This document shows, one piece after another, positions 48,195 through 61,030 of a stretch of DNA of 64,000 nucleotides (positions are counted from its first letter, which is position 1; each line of letters begins with the position of its first letter). Source of the stretch: Humulus lupulus (Eukaryota > Streptophyta > Magnoliopsida > Rosales > Cannabaceae); the NCBI RefSeq assembly GCF_963169125.1, contig NC_084796.1:83225888-83289887 (forward strand), given 5' to 3'. The position numbers and the translations under genes are program-made. The notes under the pieces were generated by a model. It saw nothing but the letters and a program-made list of their open reading frames with translations, was not told the DNA's origin and did no database searches.

Positions 48195-49175
48195 GTGTTT
48201 AACGATATGCAATTAAGATTGCAGAGGCAAGAGGAAGAGATCAGGTGTTTGAAGCAACAACGGAACCTGTCGGGCAACACATTTTCCTTTGCCATGCAAG
48301 GAGTGGCACTAGTTTTGGCTCAGCCAAGGGTTGAGAATAGGTGGGAATTTCTTTGTGGGAGATTCCAGGAATATTACCCTCTAGTCTTTGAGGGAGGCTT
48401 AGATCCATTCAGAGCGGAGCAATGGATGGGCATGATCAGTTCCATTATTGACAGTATGGGGCTAGTAGGTCATGATAGGGTGATCTATGCTACATATGTA
48501 TTGCAGGATGATGCCCGAACATGGTGGGAAATAGTATCCCAGACACGAGACACAACTGTGATGGACTTGGAAATAATTTAGGCAACTTTTTAATGAAAGA
48601 TATTACTGTGATGCAGCCCAAACTGCTAAGATGAATGAGTTTATGAATCTAGTTCAGGGCAATGCAACAGTAACTGAGTATGTTAACATATTTGTGGGTT
48701 AGCCAAGTTTGCTTTTGATATAGTACCCACAGATGTATCTTAGAAGGAAAGGCTTATCCAGGAATTGAATCCCAGAATAGCTCAGGGCATTAGAGTTATC
48801 CCAATGCATGAAGTTTCTACCTACGCTCAGGTGGTAGGGAAGGCTCTTGCTGTTGAGAGCACAAGAAATCATATTGAGAAGAAGAGTGTCGGAGAGCACG
48901 GAGCTCAGATAATGACACCTCCATTTATTGGAGTGAGCAAGAAAAAGAACTAGAGGACTTATCCAAATTGCGCTCAGTGTAAGAGACGTCATCTGGGAGA
49001 ATGCCGAGCAAATGCATGTTTTTTATGTGCAATGGTTGTGCATTTCATGAGGGATTGCCCAAATCGAGGGACAGATGAGCAAAAGGGGATGGATAGCTCG
49101 ACTCCAGCTCGAATGTTCATTCTGAAGCAGTCAGAGTCGGAGACTGAGGCTGGTTCATCAGGGGTGGCAGGTTAG
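48195..49175 (+). pseudogene. Element D Gag
   Basis: Gag begins with a coiled-coil-like stretch (MQLRLQRQEEEIRCLKQQ), then the capsid-like domain with GGLDPFRAEQWMGMI and DDARTWWEIV, ends its first frame at 48581, and continues through frameshifts to two zinc knuckles at about 48968-49070: CAQCKRRHLGEC and CFLCAMVVHFMRDC. All eight metal-binding residues are kept. It ends near SSTPARMFILKQSESE, the same kind of Gag-protease junction as in A and C. The leader between the PBS and Gag is about 550 bp. Confidence 0.83.
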
Positions 49176-49189
49176 CTTTTAAGTTTTGA

Positions 49190-51510
49190 TTTTTTCTTGT
49201 ATTGTGCTTACTAGTTTGGTGCCATGTTGTTCTTTGCTTTGTTTCATCTAGAGAAGCATAGACTTGTTATATCGATTGCATGATTATGTTGTGATGATTT
49301 AGGTTATGGAGGTAAGGACTCATTAGTTGTTTGATAAAGTTGGTTATGACTGACTTCAGTATGATCCCAGATTTTGATTGATTAACCAAGTGTGGGGAAA
49401 TGCTAGATTGCAAGGAAAGGATAGTAACTCTTGGGTTTGAGAGTTTGAAATCCTTGTGATAGTTGGCACTGTGCATGGATTTTGTATGCTTATGACATCT
49501 GTATTCAGAGCTAGAGATCTATTGCAAGAGGACGCATAGAACTCTTAGCTAGTGTGGTGGATACCACTTAGGTTATGCCAGTGGGATCAGGGCAGACTGC
49601 AATAGTCTGTGAAGTTCTGGATGTATCTTCAGGGGATTTGCCAGAGTTACCTTTACATAAAGAGATGAATGGTGATTGGATTGGTGCCAGGGATGGATTT
49701 TGGTCTAGAGCACTATATTGAAGGCTTCAGCAAAGTTCTAAGACCTAAAGGCTCAGTATTTGAGTAAGATGGTATTCTCAAAGGTGGATCTTTGATCTGG
49801 TTATTACCATCTAGAGATCAGGGAGAAGGATAAGCAGAAGACTGTTTTATATTAGATATGAGAACAGGGAGTGCTAATTTATGTTCTGATGGTTTAGATG
49901 AATAGAGTATTCAAAGATTATCTTAATTGGATTTGTGATCGTCGTGATCGATGGTATTGTGGTATATTCTTGGTTGGAGAATTTCCAAGGTCAAGGAATG
50001 CCTTAGAGGGCAGGAATTTCCTTGGACGGGCAAGATATTATATGTACTTTGTGGAAGAGTTCTGAGTCTTCTTATAGGTCAAAACTAGTTAGTAGGTTGT
50101 TATGACACCTCAGTGACAGGGAAAAGGGATTGCCTATGCATCATGTTATTTAAAGGATATGACCAGGACTAGAGTAGAGTTACTGGTGGGCTAGTTGGTC
50201 AACATTATGTTGAGTTTACTTTTGTAGAGAAGATCAAAGGGAAAACAGTTAAGTGAACCCATAAATGAAAAGAAGTGAGGGCAATGTCTTAGCTGGATTA
50301 GCTAAGGATTGTATAGTGTTAGGTATTGGTTTATTGTGGTATAAGGATCAGATTTGGAATCCGATGGACACTGGGATTACATGGGGAGATTCTGGATGAA
50401 TCTTATACTACTCTCTTATTCTCTTCATCCAGGCATCATGAAAGATGTACCAGAATATGAATGCTTTATATTGGTGGCCTGGGATGGAGAGGGACATAAT
50501 GGAATACGTGACAAAGTTCTTAACCTGTTAGCATGTCAAGACAGAGTATCAGAAACCAGTAAGGATATTGTAGCCTTTGAGTATTCCATAGTGGAAATAA
50601 GGAAACATCGCGACGGGTTTCGCGGTGGGGCTGGCCAGGATAGTGGGTCAGCATGATTTGGATTGGGTCTTTATGAACCAGTATTTAAAGTGAGATCACT
50701 TCCATCAGTAAGGACAAGTAACACAGCTGATCAGTATTCACATCTTTGTGTGAGAGAGGTAGTAAACCTTCATAGAATTCGAGGTCCATCTTATTAGATG
50801 AAGACTCTATTATTACTTCCAAGTTTTGGGGAAGGTCGTAGAAGGCAATGAATATACAGTTGAAATTTAATACAGTTTATTCCTCTCAGACTGATGGTAA
50901 ATCATAGAGAGTTATCCAGTTATTGGAAGGGCATCTTATGAGATGAATGAGATAATATATCTGGATCCTGAGGTAGTTCAAGGGATCATTAAGGCTATTG
51001 AAAAGGTTAGAGCTTGGATTCTTACTTCTCAGAGTAAATGGAAAAGTTATGTTGATTTAAAAGAATGGTCATGGAGTTCCAAGTAGAAGATTGTATCTTC
51101 CTTAAAGTATCACCCTGGAAATGGGTGATGAGATAAGGGCAAGTTGAGCCCTAGATTAATATGACCGTTTGAATCCTGGATAGGACCGGTCATGTTGCCT
51201 TTGGATTGGCCTTATCTTTGGCACGGTTGGCCATATACAGCGTATTTTATATTTCCATGTTGAGGACATGGGTTAGAAGAGACTCATGTGTTGAGTTATG
51301 AGGATCTGGAATTAGAGGCTAAGTTATCTTGTGAGGAGTAGCCTGTTCAAATTTTAACAGAAAGAAAAAGGTTTTGAGAAGCAAAGCTATACATTTAGTT
51401 AAGGTATGATACATAAATAGTGAGGTTGAGGGAACGACCTAGGAAACTGGAGTCAGTTGTGCAAGATTTATATTCCGGACTATTAAGATAAATTTCGAGG
51501 ATGAAATTTC
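49190..51510 (+). pseudogene. Element D pol, heavily decayed
   Basis: No frame stays open for more than about 100 codons. RT traces are FSKVDL followed by a stop and SGYYHLEIREKDKQKT near 49775-49840, RVFKDYL near 49908, and VIVVIDGIVVYS near 49936, where the catalytic DD has become DG. Integrase-like fragments lie further on, ending at a GAGGATGAAATTTCT tail near 51500. The order agrees with a Gypsy pol, but fine boundaries cannot be given. Confidence 0.72.
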
Positions 51511-51527
51511 TGTAAGGAAGGGATAGT
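51511..51527 (+). other. Polypurine tract of element D
   Basis: GTAAGGAAGGGATAGT directly precedes the 3' LTR start TGTAATGACCC. Confidence 0.7.
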
Positions 51528-53453
51528 TGTAATGACCCAAATTTCAAAATAAGGTTTAGGACCATGATTAGGAGGCCAGAAGGGCCATAAATGATTAATT
51601 AACTTAATAAATGATTATATGCATGTTATGTGAAATATATTATTATATGATGATAAATGCATGCATATGGGTCCACTTTTAATTATAAGGGCATTTTGGT
51701 AATTTGGATCGTTGAGGGCATATTTGTATATTTTCATGCATGTTGGTGAATTATGAATAAGACCACATTATAATGTGGATTTGTTTGAGCCATTTGGCAT
51801 GAGATGATCTTTGAATAAATGTTAGTGGTTTGGTCATGACGGGGTTAATTTCGGGGCTCGGGGCAATTTGAGGATTAGTACATTACTGGGAATTAAAGGG
51901 TAATTGGATATGATTTATTAGCATTTGAGAATATTGGGAATAACAGGAATCGAAGGACGTTAATTATAATTAATGAGATAGCTGGGAAAGGACGGTTTTT
52001 ACCCTTGGTAGCCTTAAGAAGGAATTTAATGACCTAGGAGCAATATGGTCATTTGACCAAGGGATTATATCAACCATAGAAGGCTGTAGAAAATAGAAAC
52101 CAAAACAGAGCCTCTTTCTTCTTCTTCTCGATCATCACTTCTCCTTCTTCTTTCTTTGAATTTTTGAAGCCCCAATTGAAGATTCAAGCTAGGGAACCAA
52201 GCCTTGAGGGTCTACGGTTGCGTTCTACTACTGAAGAGGGTTCCATATTGAGTTTGAGGTGACCGCTGAGGGATCAAAGGATCGATTATTCTCAAGGGTC
52301 ATTGATTTATTATTTCTCACTCGAACCAGAGGTAAGAAAATTGCACCCAGTATGTGACATGCATGGTATTTTATGTAGCATGTTGAGTGCTCTATTTGTA
52401 TATCTGGAATTCATATCAAATGCTTGGCATCTTACTTATCTGTGAATGGCACTGACCTATGAGTCAGGAATTGGCAATGGTGTCAGTACTGACTGTGAAG
52501 ATGTGACTCTTTAGTCAAGTTCGACAGTAGTACTGAGCACTGGTCGTATGGTATTGGCTCAAGAACGGTATTAGCGTGTTTAACGAAACCTAAAAAGATT
52601 AGATCTAATCGTCATAAGAATTATCATCATAAGCGTGAAATGCTTGACCGACATTAAGTTCGATGAAAACTAAAAGTGCTTGTCTAGTCTAAAGGCTAGT
52701 TATTTAGATCCAGAGCCAAAAGGAAAAGGTGACCGACACATCACGTGGCTAGGAGGGTATGGGGCCTCAAAGATAGACCTATTAGTCATCTACATAGAGA
52801 TAGACTTATCAGTCATCTACACAGAGATAGACTTATTAGTCATCTATATAGAGATGGACTTATCAGTCATCTGATTTTGAGAGTGACTCATTAGTCACCT
52901 ATCCAAAGTGTGACTCATTAGTCATCTATTCAGATGCAGGACCCCATAATAATTTATTTTGACTTGCTTGCATGCATGAGTAGAGTTATTAGTACTAGGT
53001 ATGCCTATTATGATTTAGTAACATGTTATTACTTGTTCACGAGCATATTGAGATTTCTTGTTGAGCTTCGGCTCACGGGTGTTATGTGGTGCAGGTAAAG
53101 GCAAAAGAAAGTTGGACCATCCTTGAGTTGGAGAGCTTAGGTGACGATGTGTACATATGCGGCTGCTCGACCGCCACTGCCGAGGGTTTAAAGAGGAACT
53201 AGTATTAAACCCTATTTTGCTGCTTAGATTAGCTTGTTGTAAATATTTTCTGGTATTTAACCTTTAAACTATATTTTGGGATCCCAATGTATACAGTAAA
53301 CGTTTTAGTGAAACATTGTATCTTAACCAAAAATTTTAACCCTAAACCGGTATTCATACTTAGTTACACGATTATGGCCAAATGACTCGATTAACGAGTT
53401 TAGCATTGTTTAAAATGCACAAAATAACAGTCCCTGGGTTGTAGGGCGTTACA
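51528..53453 (+). repeat. 3' LTR of element D (1926 bp)
   Basis: Bounded by TGTAATGACCC and GTAGGGCGTTACA. It contains a pyrimidine-rich TCTTCTTCTC patch near 52110, a GGTAAGAAAA donor-like site at 52331, a six-unit minisatellite, and the shared block at 53057-53108. The target duplication cannot be checked because the 5' LTR is truncated. Confidence 0.9.
52770..52935. repeat. 6-unit minisatellite in 3' LTR of D
   Basis: Same unit as at 46588-47112 but only about six copies. It codes accidentally for short IDLLVIYIE-like repeats; no gene is implied. Confidence 0.93.
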
Positions 53454-53900
53454 CATAGTTATAGGGAGTTATTTTAGTTCGAGATATGTTTAGAATTTCA
53501 TGCTTGATAGCTATCCAGTAGATTTTTAGGTATTAACCTGGTTATATCAAGGATTTTTATTACTTAATAGCATACCTGTTAGTATTCAGGCCTCGTACTT
53601 TGTTTCGTAAGGGTTTTTTTTTTTCTTTTTGCTTCAAATTTTCTTTCTTCACTTAATTAATATTCGAAATTATTTTGAAAATTCAAACTTTATCAAGCCA
53701 CGAAATTTCAAAATTTTCAAATTCTAGGTTACAGAATATTTCAAAAATCTTATTGTCATGGGTATATACCCCCCAGCGATTAGAATTTATGAATATTCTA
53801 GGACACTTTTAAATAGTGAATATACAAATATTAAGAAGAATTTGCTACCATGTTTAAACTACACAAATCCATTATTTTATTAAATTAAAGAAAATTAAAA
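53454..53900. other. AT-rich spacer, no gene seen
   Basis: Contains a T run at 53607-53620 and a GGGTATATACCCCCC motif near 53759-53773. Possibly the 3' untranslated part of the minus-strand element that follows; nothing coding is seen. Confidence 0.5.
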
Positions 53901-54837
53901 GAAACAACTTTTATGAATAAGCCTTACAACATAGACTGAACTAGTTATAAACCCAATCATTGGTAATACTTCTTCAAATGCAAAGCATTCCAAGTACCTG
54001 GAAATGCTTTTCCACTCAATAGGGATATTATGAAAGTACCTTATCGCAACATTTCTATGATCTGATATGATCCTTCCAAGTTTGGACCCAGGAGGCCATC
54101 TTTAGGGTAAATAATTGCCAATAATACTCTCATAAGAACTAAATCTCCTAACTCGAGTTACCTTCTTTTGGTAATGAGCTAGCTGGATCCGAGATTCTTG
54201 TCGTTGTTCCTCAATCAGGTCTTGAGATGCTTGTAGTAAATTGTGACTCTTCTCATTGTTAAAACACCTTTGTTTATGGTATGCCACCAAGGCTTCTACT
54301 AGAAGCATGGCTTCGCTTCTGAAGGTTATTGAGAACGTTGTGTGCCCAGTAGCAGCGCGATGAAAAGTTATGTACGCCCAAAGAACTTGAGCCATAATCC
54401 TATACCATTTTCCAACATCTTTTTTAAACTCGTCTTGAGGGTCTTATTCACTGCCTCGACGTGCCCGTTAGCCTGAAGATACACTAGTGAAGAGAAACTA
54501 TTAATCACTTCATACTTTTAACAAAAGATTGTAAACAGATGGCTATCAAATTGGGTCCCATTGTTTGACAGGATCTTCCTTGGGAGCCCGAAATGGAAAA
54601 TTACGTTCTTTATGAAAAAACTGAGTACTCGCTTTGAGGTCATTGTTGCTAATGGTTTCTGCTTCAGCCCACTTTGTGAAATATTCCATGTCAACTACAA
54701 CATAGCGAACTCCACCTTTCCCTGTTGGTAGTTACCTGATTAAATCTATCCTCCAAATGACAAACAACCAAAGTGAGGAACTCCTGGTTAGCTCTATTGG
54801 TAACAAGTCTGTCAACTGCACACCGGAAAGAACGAGG
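53900..54837 (-). pseudogene. Tat-like Gypsy integrase fragment
   Basis: Minus-strand integrase. From high to low: LPTGKGGVRYVVVDMEYFTKW with the first catalytic Asp (about 54670-54735), ILSNNGTQFD near 54550, where the usual second Asp is Asn, QANGHVEAVNKTLK near 54440 with the catalytic Glu, then VLWAYITFHRAATGHTTFS and EAMLLVEALV in the open frame 54102-54395. Short blocks resemble Tat-type integrases rather than A or D. The D-to-N change and several stops make it inactive. LTR sequence cuts it at 54838. Confidence 0.82.
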
Positions 54838-55654
54838 TGTTGGGCCTAGAGATTTAAAAAAAATTATTTAAACAAATTTTAAATAATCAGATTCATTAAC
54901 ATGCAAAACATTATTCATAGAGAAATAAAAAATGAGGATTTTCTTGTTGAAGAACTATCGAGAATCCTCGCTATCTTTTTGTTTCTCCAACGAACATCCA
55001 ATGGAAAGAAGTGTTGGGGTTTTATGCCCTAATTAAAACCTAATGTTGCATTCCAAATTTTCTATTAGGGCTTAGAGACTTGATTAGCCTACTGGGAGGG
55101 AAATAATTGATTTAATTATGCTAATATGTGAAATAAATGATTATCAAATTAGAAATGCATGTTTAGGTGAATTAAATATGCATGTGGGCCCCATTTTGTT
55201 ATTAGGGGCATATTTGTAATTTTGGCCCATTGAGAGCATAAATGTGATATATGAGTGTATATTTTGATTGATACCACAAGTGTGTGGTAATATATTTGTG
55301 ATGTGCGATCTGAGACGGTCCTTGGGAGAAGATTAGCTAAATAGTCATAACGGGGTTGAATACCCAGCTCGGGAGGAGCCTAAGGGTATTTTGGGAATAT
55401 AGTATGTGTTCGGGAATCACCGGGTAACAGGTGTTGATGTAATGTTTGTTTAGGTGTATTGGGGATAAACTGGGGATTTTAGGAACACTCGAGGATTTAG
55501 CAAGATGTGACAATTGACGGGATTGCCCTCGGTGACACTAAAGGATTAAAATGGACTTAGTGGTATTTTGACCTTTTAGATAAGGGATAATGTAAGACTT
55601 ATCTCAGACTCTAGAATAAGTTAGAATGAAAAATAGAAACTCTCACTCTCTCTC

Positions 55655-57549
55655 TGTAGAGTCCAAGAACTTTACTTAGCTAATTGTTAGTAGTTTTATA
55701 GTATGTTTAGTGTTATCTTTGTTACTTTGGATTTTTGGTTCAGACCGGGAATTATTTGGACACTCATAGTAGTACTTATAGATTTTCTAAGTTTAACCTA
55801 TAGTTTAAGAATATTAAGTATAACCTAAGGTTTGATTATATGACTGATATTAAGGATAGTATCTGTTATATTATAAGGTTTAGATATCAACCAATAAGAT
55901 TTTAAGCACATGTTATGAATGGTAATTAAGGATTAAGTATTTTTGAGGATTAAATTAAATAAGGGTAAAATTTGAATGTTACAGGGTCAGTCAGCAACCT
56001 TGAGTACGTTGAGGGCTTAGTCAAGGCTGTTTACTCCATTCAAACTTAGCTAAAAATGTGTAAATTCGTGTTTATATATTCAGCGTATGTCGATATATCG
56101 CAGCTATAGCGGGCGATATATCGCAGCACGTAGCTACGGAAAACACGAATCGATGCACGGTCGCCTCGGGAACAAAGGTCCAGGCGATATATCGCCTATA
56201 GGGGGCGATATATCGCCTCCTCCAGCATATGTTCAAATGTTTTTGAATTCATTTCCTTTCAGCCATTCAAACTCCTTCAACAGTCCAGCATCTTTTGAAC
56301 GAGTCTTCAGCCTCTGCTGAACGATTATTCAAATGATTTTCACCTAAAAAGCCATTATTTTTATTCAAGTAAAATCAAGATATTTTCATTCCCAAACTCT
56401 ATAAATAGGACCTAGTACCCAGCCATTATTCACCATTTGCTCTAAGTTCAGAAGCTGCTAGTGTTAAGTGAGTGTGAGAGTGTAAACACTTGGTTTGGGG
56501 AAAAACTATAAGCGTAAACGTCATAAGCTTATCAAACACTTTGGGAAGTGAGTTCTATAGTATTTCAGTGGAGGTTAGATTGATCTTGCAATCTTTGAGG
56601 TAAACCCAAAACTCTAGTTCCTTTCTGTATTTTTATGTTATTTCCTTTCTCAAAACCTTCTACTCAGTCCCCTAACCTTATTCTTATTTTGGTTAGGGAA
56701 TCCAAGCTCTTAAGCATATAAGTCGGTAAGCATGTTTTTATGGTTTAGTCTTTCCATCTCTTTCATTTCATCTCCTTTCTTTAGACTCACTCTTTCTTAT
56801 GGTTTTAGGAGTGTTCCAAAAGTCCCAACTCAGTCCATAATCCCGGTAACTTTGGTAAGGAAAATAGGCTAGATTCAATATGTTATGTGCTTATGTTATC
56901 TATATGTTTTATGTTATTAAAAGTGTTATGATATGTATATATGTGTTTGTAGGCTTGGGCATATGACCCATATGACTAACAAGACCCCAAATGGGTTATG
57001 GGCATATGACCTACTTAGCTAGTAGGACCCCACTAATCCCATGGGCATATGCTTGTTTAGTCTATGGGACCCCAAGTAATAATGGCCATTATAATAAGTG
57101 TATGTTACATGTGTTATGTTAAGTCTTTATGTTTTCTTATGAAATTGTGTATATGACTATGTGTTAGATTTTCCTTGCTGGGCATTAGGCTCACTCCTTT
57201 CTGTTTATGTGCAGGAAAATAAGCTTAGAGGCGGTAAGATTCGTGGCGCTTGGAGGATGTGTATCGATGATGAATGGAGTCAAGGGGCCGAGCGTTAATC
57301 GATTCGAGGATGTAGTTTCGGTTTATGTCTTTTTATATGTATTTTTCGCACTAATTATGTAATGTTTTATTATTTTAAATTATGTTTTTGTTTTAAAGAC
57401 AATGGGATCCCATATCCGTTTTGGTATTTACTTTGTAAATAACTCTTATTTTGCAAGTTATTCAATAAATTATGGTATTTTCGTAAAAATGTAAGTTTTA
57501 TGTATAGTTTCGTTAATGGTCCAATAGTCTAGATTAGTGGGTCATTACA
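55655..57549 (+). repeat. Family A solo LTR (1895 bp) with CTCTC duplication
   Basis: Starts TGTAGAGTCC and ends GGTCATTACA, flanked by perfect CTCTC copies (55650-55654 and 57550-57554). It resembles LTR A in the opposite orientation: same start and end, same TATAAATAGGACC at 56400-56407, same palindromic boxes and three-unit CATATG repeat. It is the innermost insert of the nest. Confidence 0.92.
56091..56217. promoter_or_regulatory. Palindromic box array upstream of TATA in solo LTR
   Basis: Four boxes: CGATATATCG at 56091-56100, GCGATATATCGC at 56112-56123, and GGCGATATATCGCC at 56183-56196 and 56204-56217. The last two are perfect 14-bp palindromes. They lie about 180-310 bp upstream of TATAAATA at 56400-56407, the same geometry as in LTR A. 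Confidence 0.6.
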
Positions 57550-60500
57550 CTCTCTCTCTCTATCTCACGGTTTTCTCTCCCTCTCTTGGTCCTTGGAGTA
57601 GTTTGAGATTTTTGAAGGAATTTGCCCAGAAAATTGAGGATTCAAGGCTGGGATGTTTTTGGGAATACAAGCTTAAAGACTTAGGGAATCAGCTCAGGGA
57701 GTGGAGATATTACAAGGTAAATAATTTAAGTTGTTAATTCTATTAGAAGTATAGGGCTTGCGTTTGAGAGGGTTCTAAGATTGGTTTTCGGTGTTTGATG
57801 AGTGTATGGAATTGTTTATTGGATTGTTGAGATGCTTAGGCTATGTGAATAAGGATTCTAGGCTTAATTCTAAGTTTGACTAGTGTTTGGAGTATGAACT
57901 ATGGATTTAGGCTTCGGCAAAACATAAGAAAAATGGCTGGTATCTGGGTTTCTGGGGCTCACGCTGCAACCCTGTTCTACAGGAGCCATGACCCGTGTGT
58001 GCGAATGGCCTGGGGAGCCCCTGAGACTATCCAAGTGTCGCGGCGCAGGGCAAGGCGCGCCGTGACCCGTGTCCTTCAGCAGAGAGGGCTTTGCCCTCTG
58101 ACTTGTAGCGGGTCGTGGCTCAAAATGGGAAAAAAGAGGAAATGAGGGTTTTAAGCTCAGCAACTCAAATGTTAAAGTTTGGGAAGGTTCTACTACCCGG
58201 TTAAGTAGAATTCAAGGTCCTGAAGTCTAGAATAATATTTCAAAGCTATTAATTGGTTTAAGGCTTGATGGATGTTTATTATGAATGTGTTGTGACTAGG
58301 ATTTTCAACAAGGCTTGGGTTACTGAATTGTGCTCGGGGTCGCGGTGATCAACCAGCTCGGGACACAGGAAAGAAAACTGTTCTACCCTTAGAGTAGGGC
58401 ACGGCCCTATTGTTTGTGTTTCAGGGCGCGGCCTTATTTTTTATGTTTAACATATTTGTGACAATATCTATGAATGTTTTGTTGTGTTATACATGTTTAT
58501 GAATGAACGACTAAGGCTAAGAATAGCGAAGGCCGAGAATGGCAAGAAGCCGGATATGACAAGGGGTTAGGATCGGCGTTGAGCACGATGAGTGCAGGCT
58601 GCTAATGTGAGACCTTCCAAGGGTGTTATATCCACCCGGTCGATGATGACCATGAACCCAGGGTCCGGTAAAGCACATGGATCGGCGTAGGCCGCTACGT
58701 GTTTAGTCTTTTGACTGTTTTGCCATATATTGTTGGATTGATATGTGATATGTTTTATGTTGAGTCTTCTTGTCGGGCTTCGGCACACGGGTGCTCTATT
58801 GTCCAGGTAAGGGCAAAGGAAAGGTTGACCAACCATGAGTACGGAGAGCGTGGAGCGACGGGTACATGTTCGGCCTGCTTGGCTGCCACAGCCAGGGTTA
58901 TTTTGGGAAATGTACTGTAATGAACTGATTTGTCACCTAGGTTGATTGTATTTATCTTCTTGAGTTGTAATACATTTTCTAAACAATATTTTGGGATCCC
59001 AACTATATAAATATTTATGATTTCAATGAATGTTTAAATCTTTTTCATTAATGTTGTTAAACAAGTTTTTTTTCAATTTGGTCACACTTTTAAACTAAAA
59101 CCTCGATTAGAGAGCTAATGGCACATTTATAAATCACATATTAACGACTCTCAGGTAGTAGGGCGTTACACCCAATTTCATTGTAATCTTATTTTATTAT
59201 CAATAAAAGAATAAAAATCATTTTTGATTTGGTCAATCACTTTTCACATGTTTTCATGATTATTTGTTTAATATAAACTTATATTAAATCCCGAGCATAT
59301 AGCTAATCATATTCATAGTGAGGTAATCAACAGCAGAATATAAATATGATTATATGTTCAAAATAAGTTAGTCCTAAGATTAGTCAGTCAATAGGATTTA
59401 CAATGACTTGCAAATCTACTATATAATCTACTTACACATTGTAGTGTTATGTTCTTTCCACAACATTAGCAATGTAGATAAGATCGGATGTATTTGTTAC
59501 ATCAGACTGGACCGATAATGACAGTAGATAGGATAAGTAAACATATTGTTATTATTTATTCTAGTCGTATCATATAGTTGACCATAGGTCCATTCAATCT
59601 AAATTTTGAGTGGTTAGTATTTTAACTTATTGTATGATTTGAGTTCCTTGACTTGTTCGTTACCAGCTTACCCTACGGTGTAGCCCATACTTACATCTTG
59701 GGAACTCGGTAGTATAATTGAGTGGGAGTGTTATTCATAGATATGAACATCTATAACTTCTGATAAAGAAGTAAAACGATGGTTTCCTTTTAGTTTGGTT
59801 CAAGGGGCTAAATGATAGATATCTGATTTCAGTAATTAATACTAGTTTATTGAAATATCATTTACAAAGAACTCATTGTTTTAAGGATAAGATAAAATGG
59901 GAGGTAAAACGGTATTTTAATCCCATCTCATTGTAGACCGTCTATAGAGGATTGACTGATAATTATTGTTGTAACAATGGAGAATTAATAACGTATCTAT
60001 ATTGCTTATAGAGCGTTCTATGAATTCAAGAGTGCAATTTTGAGTCTTTAGTGGAGTCACGAGGAATTAATAAGTTAGTAAGTTTATTTGTTATATTTAT
60101 GATAACTTATTGGAGCTTGATTTCATAGGCTCGTGGTCCCCACTGTACCTTGGATAAAATCATCTAGATAGTCTCAATTAATTTATTTAATTATCAATTA
60201 GAATTATCAATGTTGACGAGAACAATTTTGGATAGTTTCACAGAGTTATGCAATTGAGAAAAGAAAATAGATTTTAGGGCAGATTTATTAATTAAGATAA
60301 ATTGGTGTATAAATTAATAAATAATTTTAAATCAAGGTTCAAATTTAAAATAATTAATTTAATAAAGGATTTAAATGACCTAATTGAGACTATAAATGGA
60401 ATGCTAAGTGAGAGTTGATATCAGACGATCTGACAAATGATTAAAAGATCTATTCTTGATGCTTTAGGGTTTTAGACTCTCTTCACAGCAAAAGTCCTTT

Positions 60501-61030
60501 TCTATGCCTCTATATTATATTCTTCTCTTCTTCTCTCTGTATATATCTCATGTGTTGAGAATTTCCCACCTAGTTTAGGTGATTCTAAGGATATTTTAGA
60601 AGATTGTGAAGAAATTAAAAGATCGGTTCAGTTTCTTGGTGATACCCTACGACAGAAAGGATACAAGGGTTAGAGAAATTGAAGGAATGACTTATTCATT
60701 CCTCTGCACATAATGTAAGTGTTCTTAACATTATCTTTGCTTAAATTTAATTATAGAAACAGGTTCTGGTTTTCTTTTATTAATTTGTTTAATATATGAT
60801 TTACATGAAAATAAATAAGATTTTGCATATATTTTCCCAACAAGCAGTTCCTCAAAATACTCAGACCAAGATCTTCCAAGATCTATCTCTACACCTCAAG
60901 ACGTGTGTGGGCACGTAGAGTAATGGTAGGAAAATATTTATGATTCACAAGATATTGTCAACACAGGATATCTTGGAATATTAGGTTTGAGATAGTTTTT
61001 AGGGATAGAAAAAAATATTAGGTCTCAACA

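Larger units (their letters stand above)
55044..59170 (+). repeat. Gypsy solo LTR, interrupted (55044-55654 plus 57550-59170)
   Basis: Starts TGTTGCATTCC, then follows LTR E closely (GGCTTAGAGACTTGATTAG, ACTGGGAGGG), and ends GTAGGGCGTTACA. It is flanked by CCTAA (55039-55043) and CCCAA (59171-59175), one mismatch. The length without its own insert is about 2.2 kb. The shared block lies at 58768-58820. Confidence 0.85.
55012..60842 (+). repeat. Copia solo LTR, interrupted (55012-55043 plus 59171-60842)
   Basis: Starts TGTTGGGGTTTT and ends TTTCCCAACA, about 1.7 kb once the insert is removed. It is flanked by AGAAG (55007-55011) and AGCAG (60843-60847), a 5-bp duplication with one mismatch. 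No PBS or coding sequence touches it, so it is a solo LTR. A nested Gypsy LTR interrupts it close to its start. Confidence 0.78.
54838..61030 (-). repeat. Outer Copia-like LTR piece of the nest (54838-55011 plus 60843-61030)
   Basis: The two outer parts read together run from TGTTGGGCCTAGAG to GGTCTCAACA, about 360 bp without the inserts. On the minus strand CTTGAGGTGTAGAG and GATCTTGG lie about 225 bp from the end, as in the plus-strand Copia LTR at 12300. No matching target duplication flanks it (CGAGG versus TTTTC), so it is either truncated or rearranged. Confidence 0.5.

Noticed and set aside
57870..58163. Opposed open frames of about 90-97 codons
   Set aside because: They lie inside a solo LTR on both strands, with no domain.
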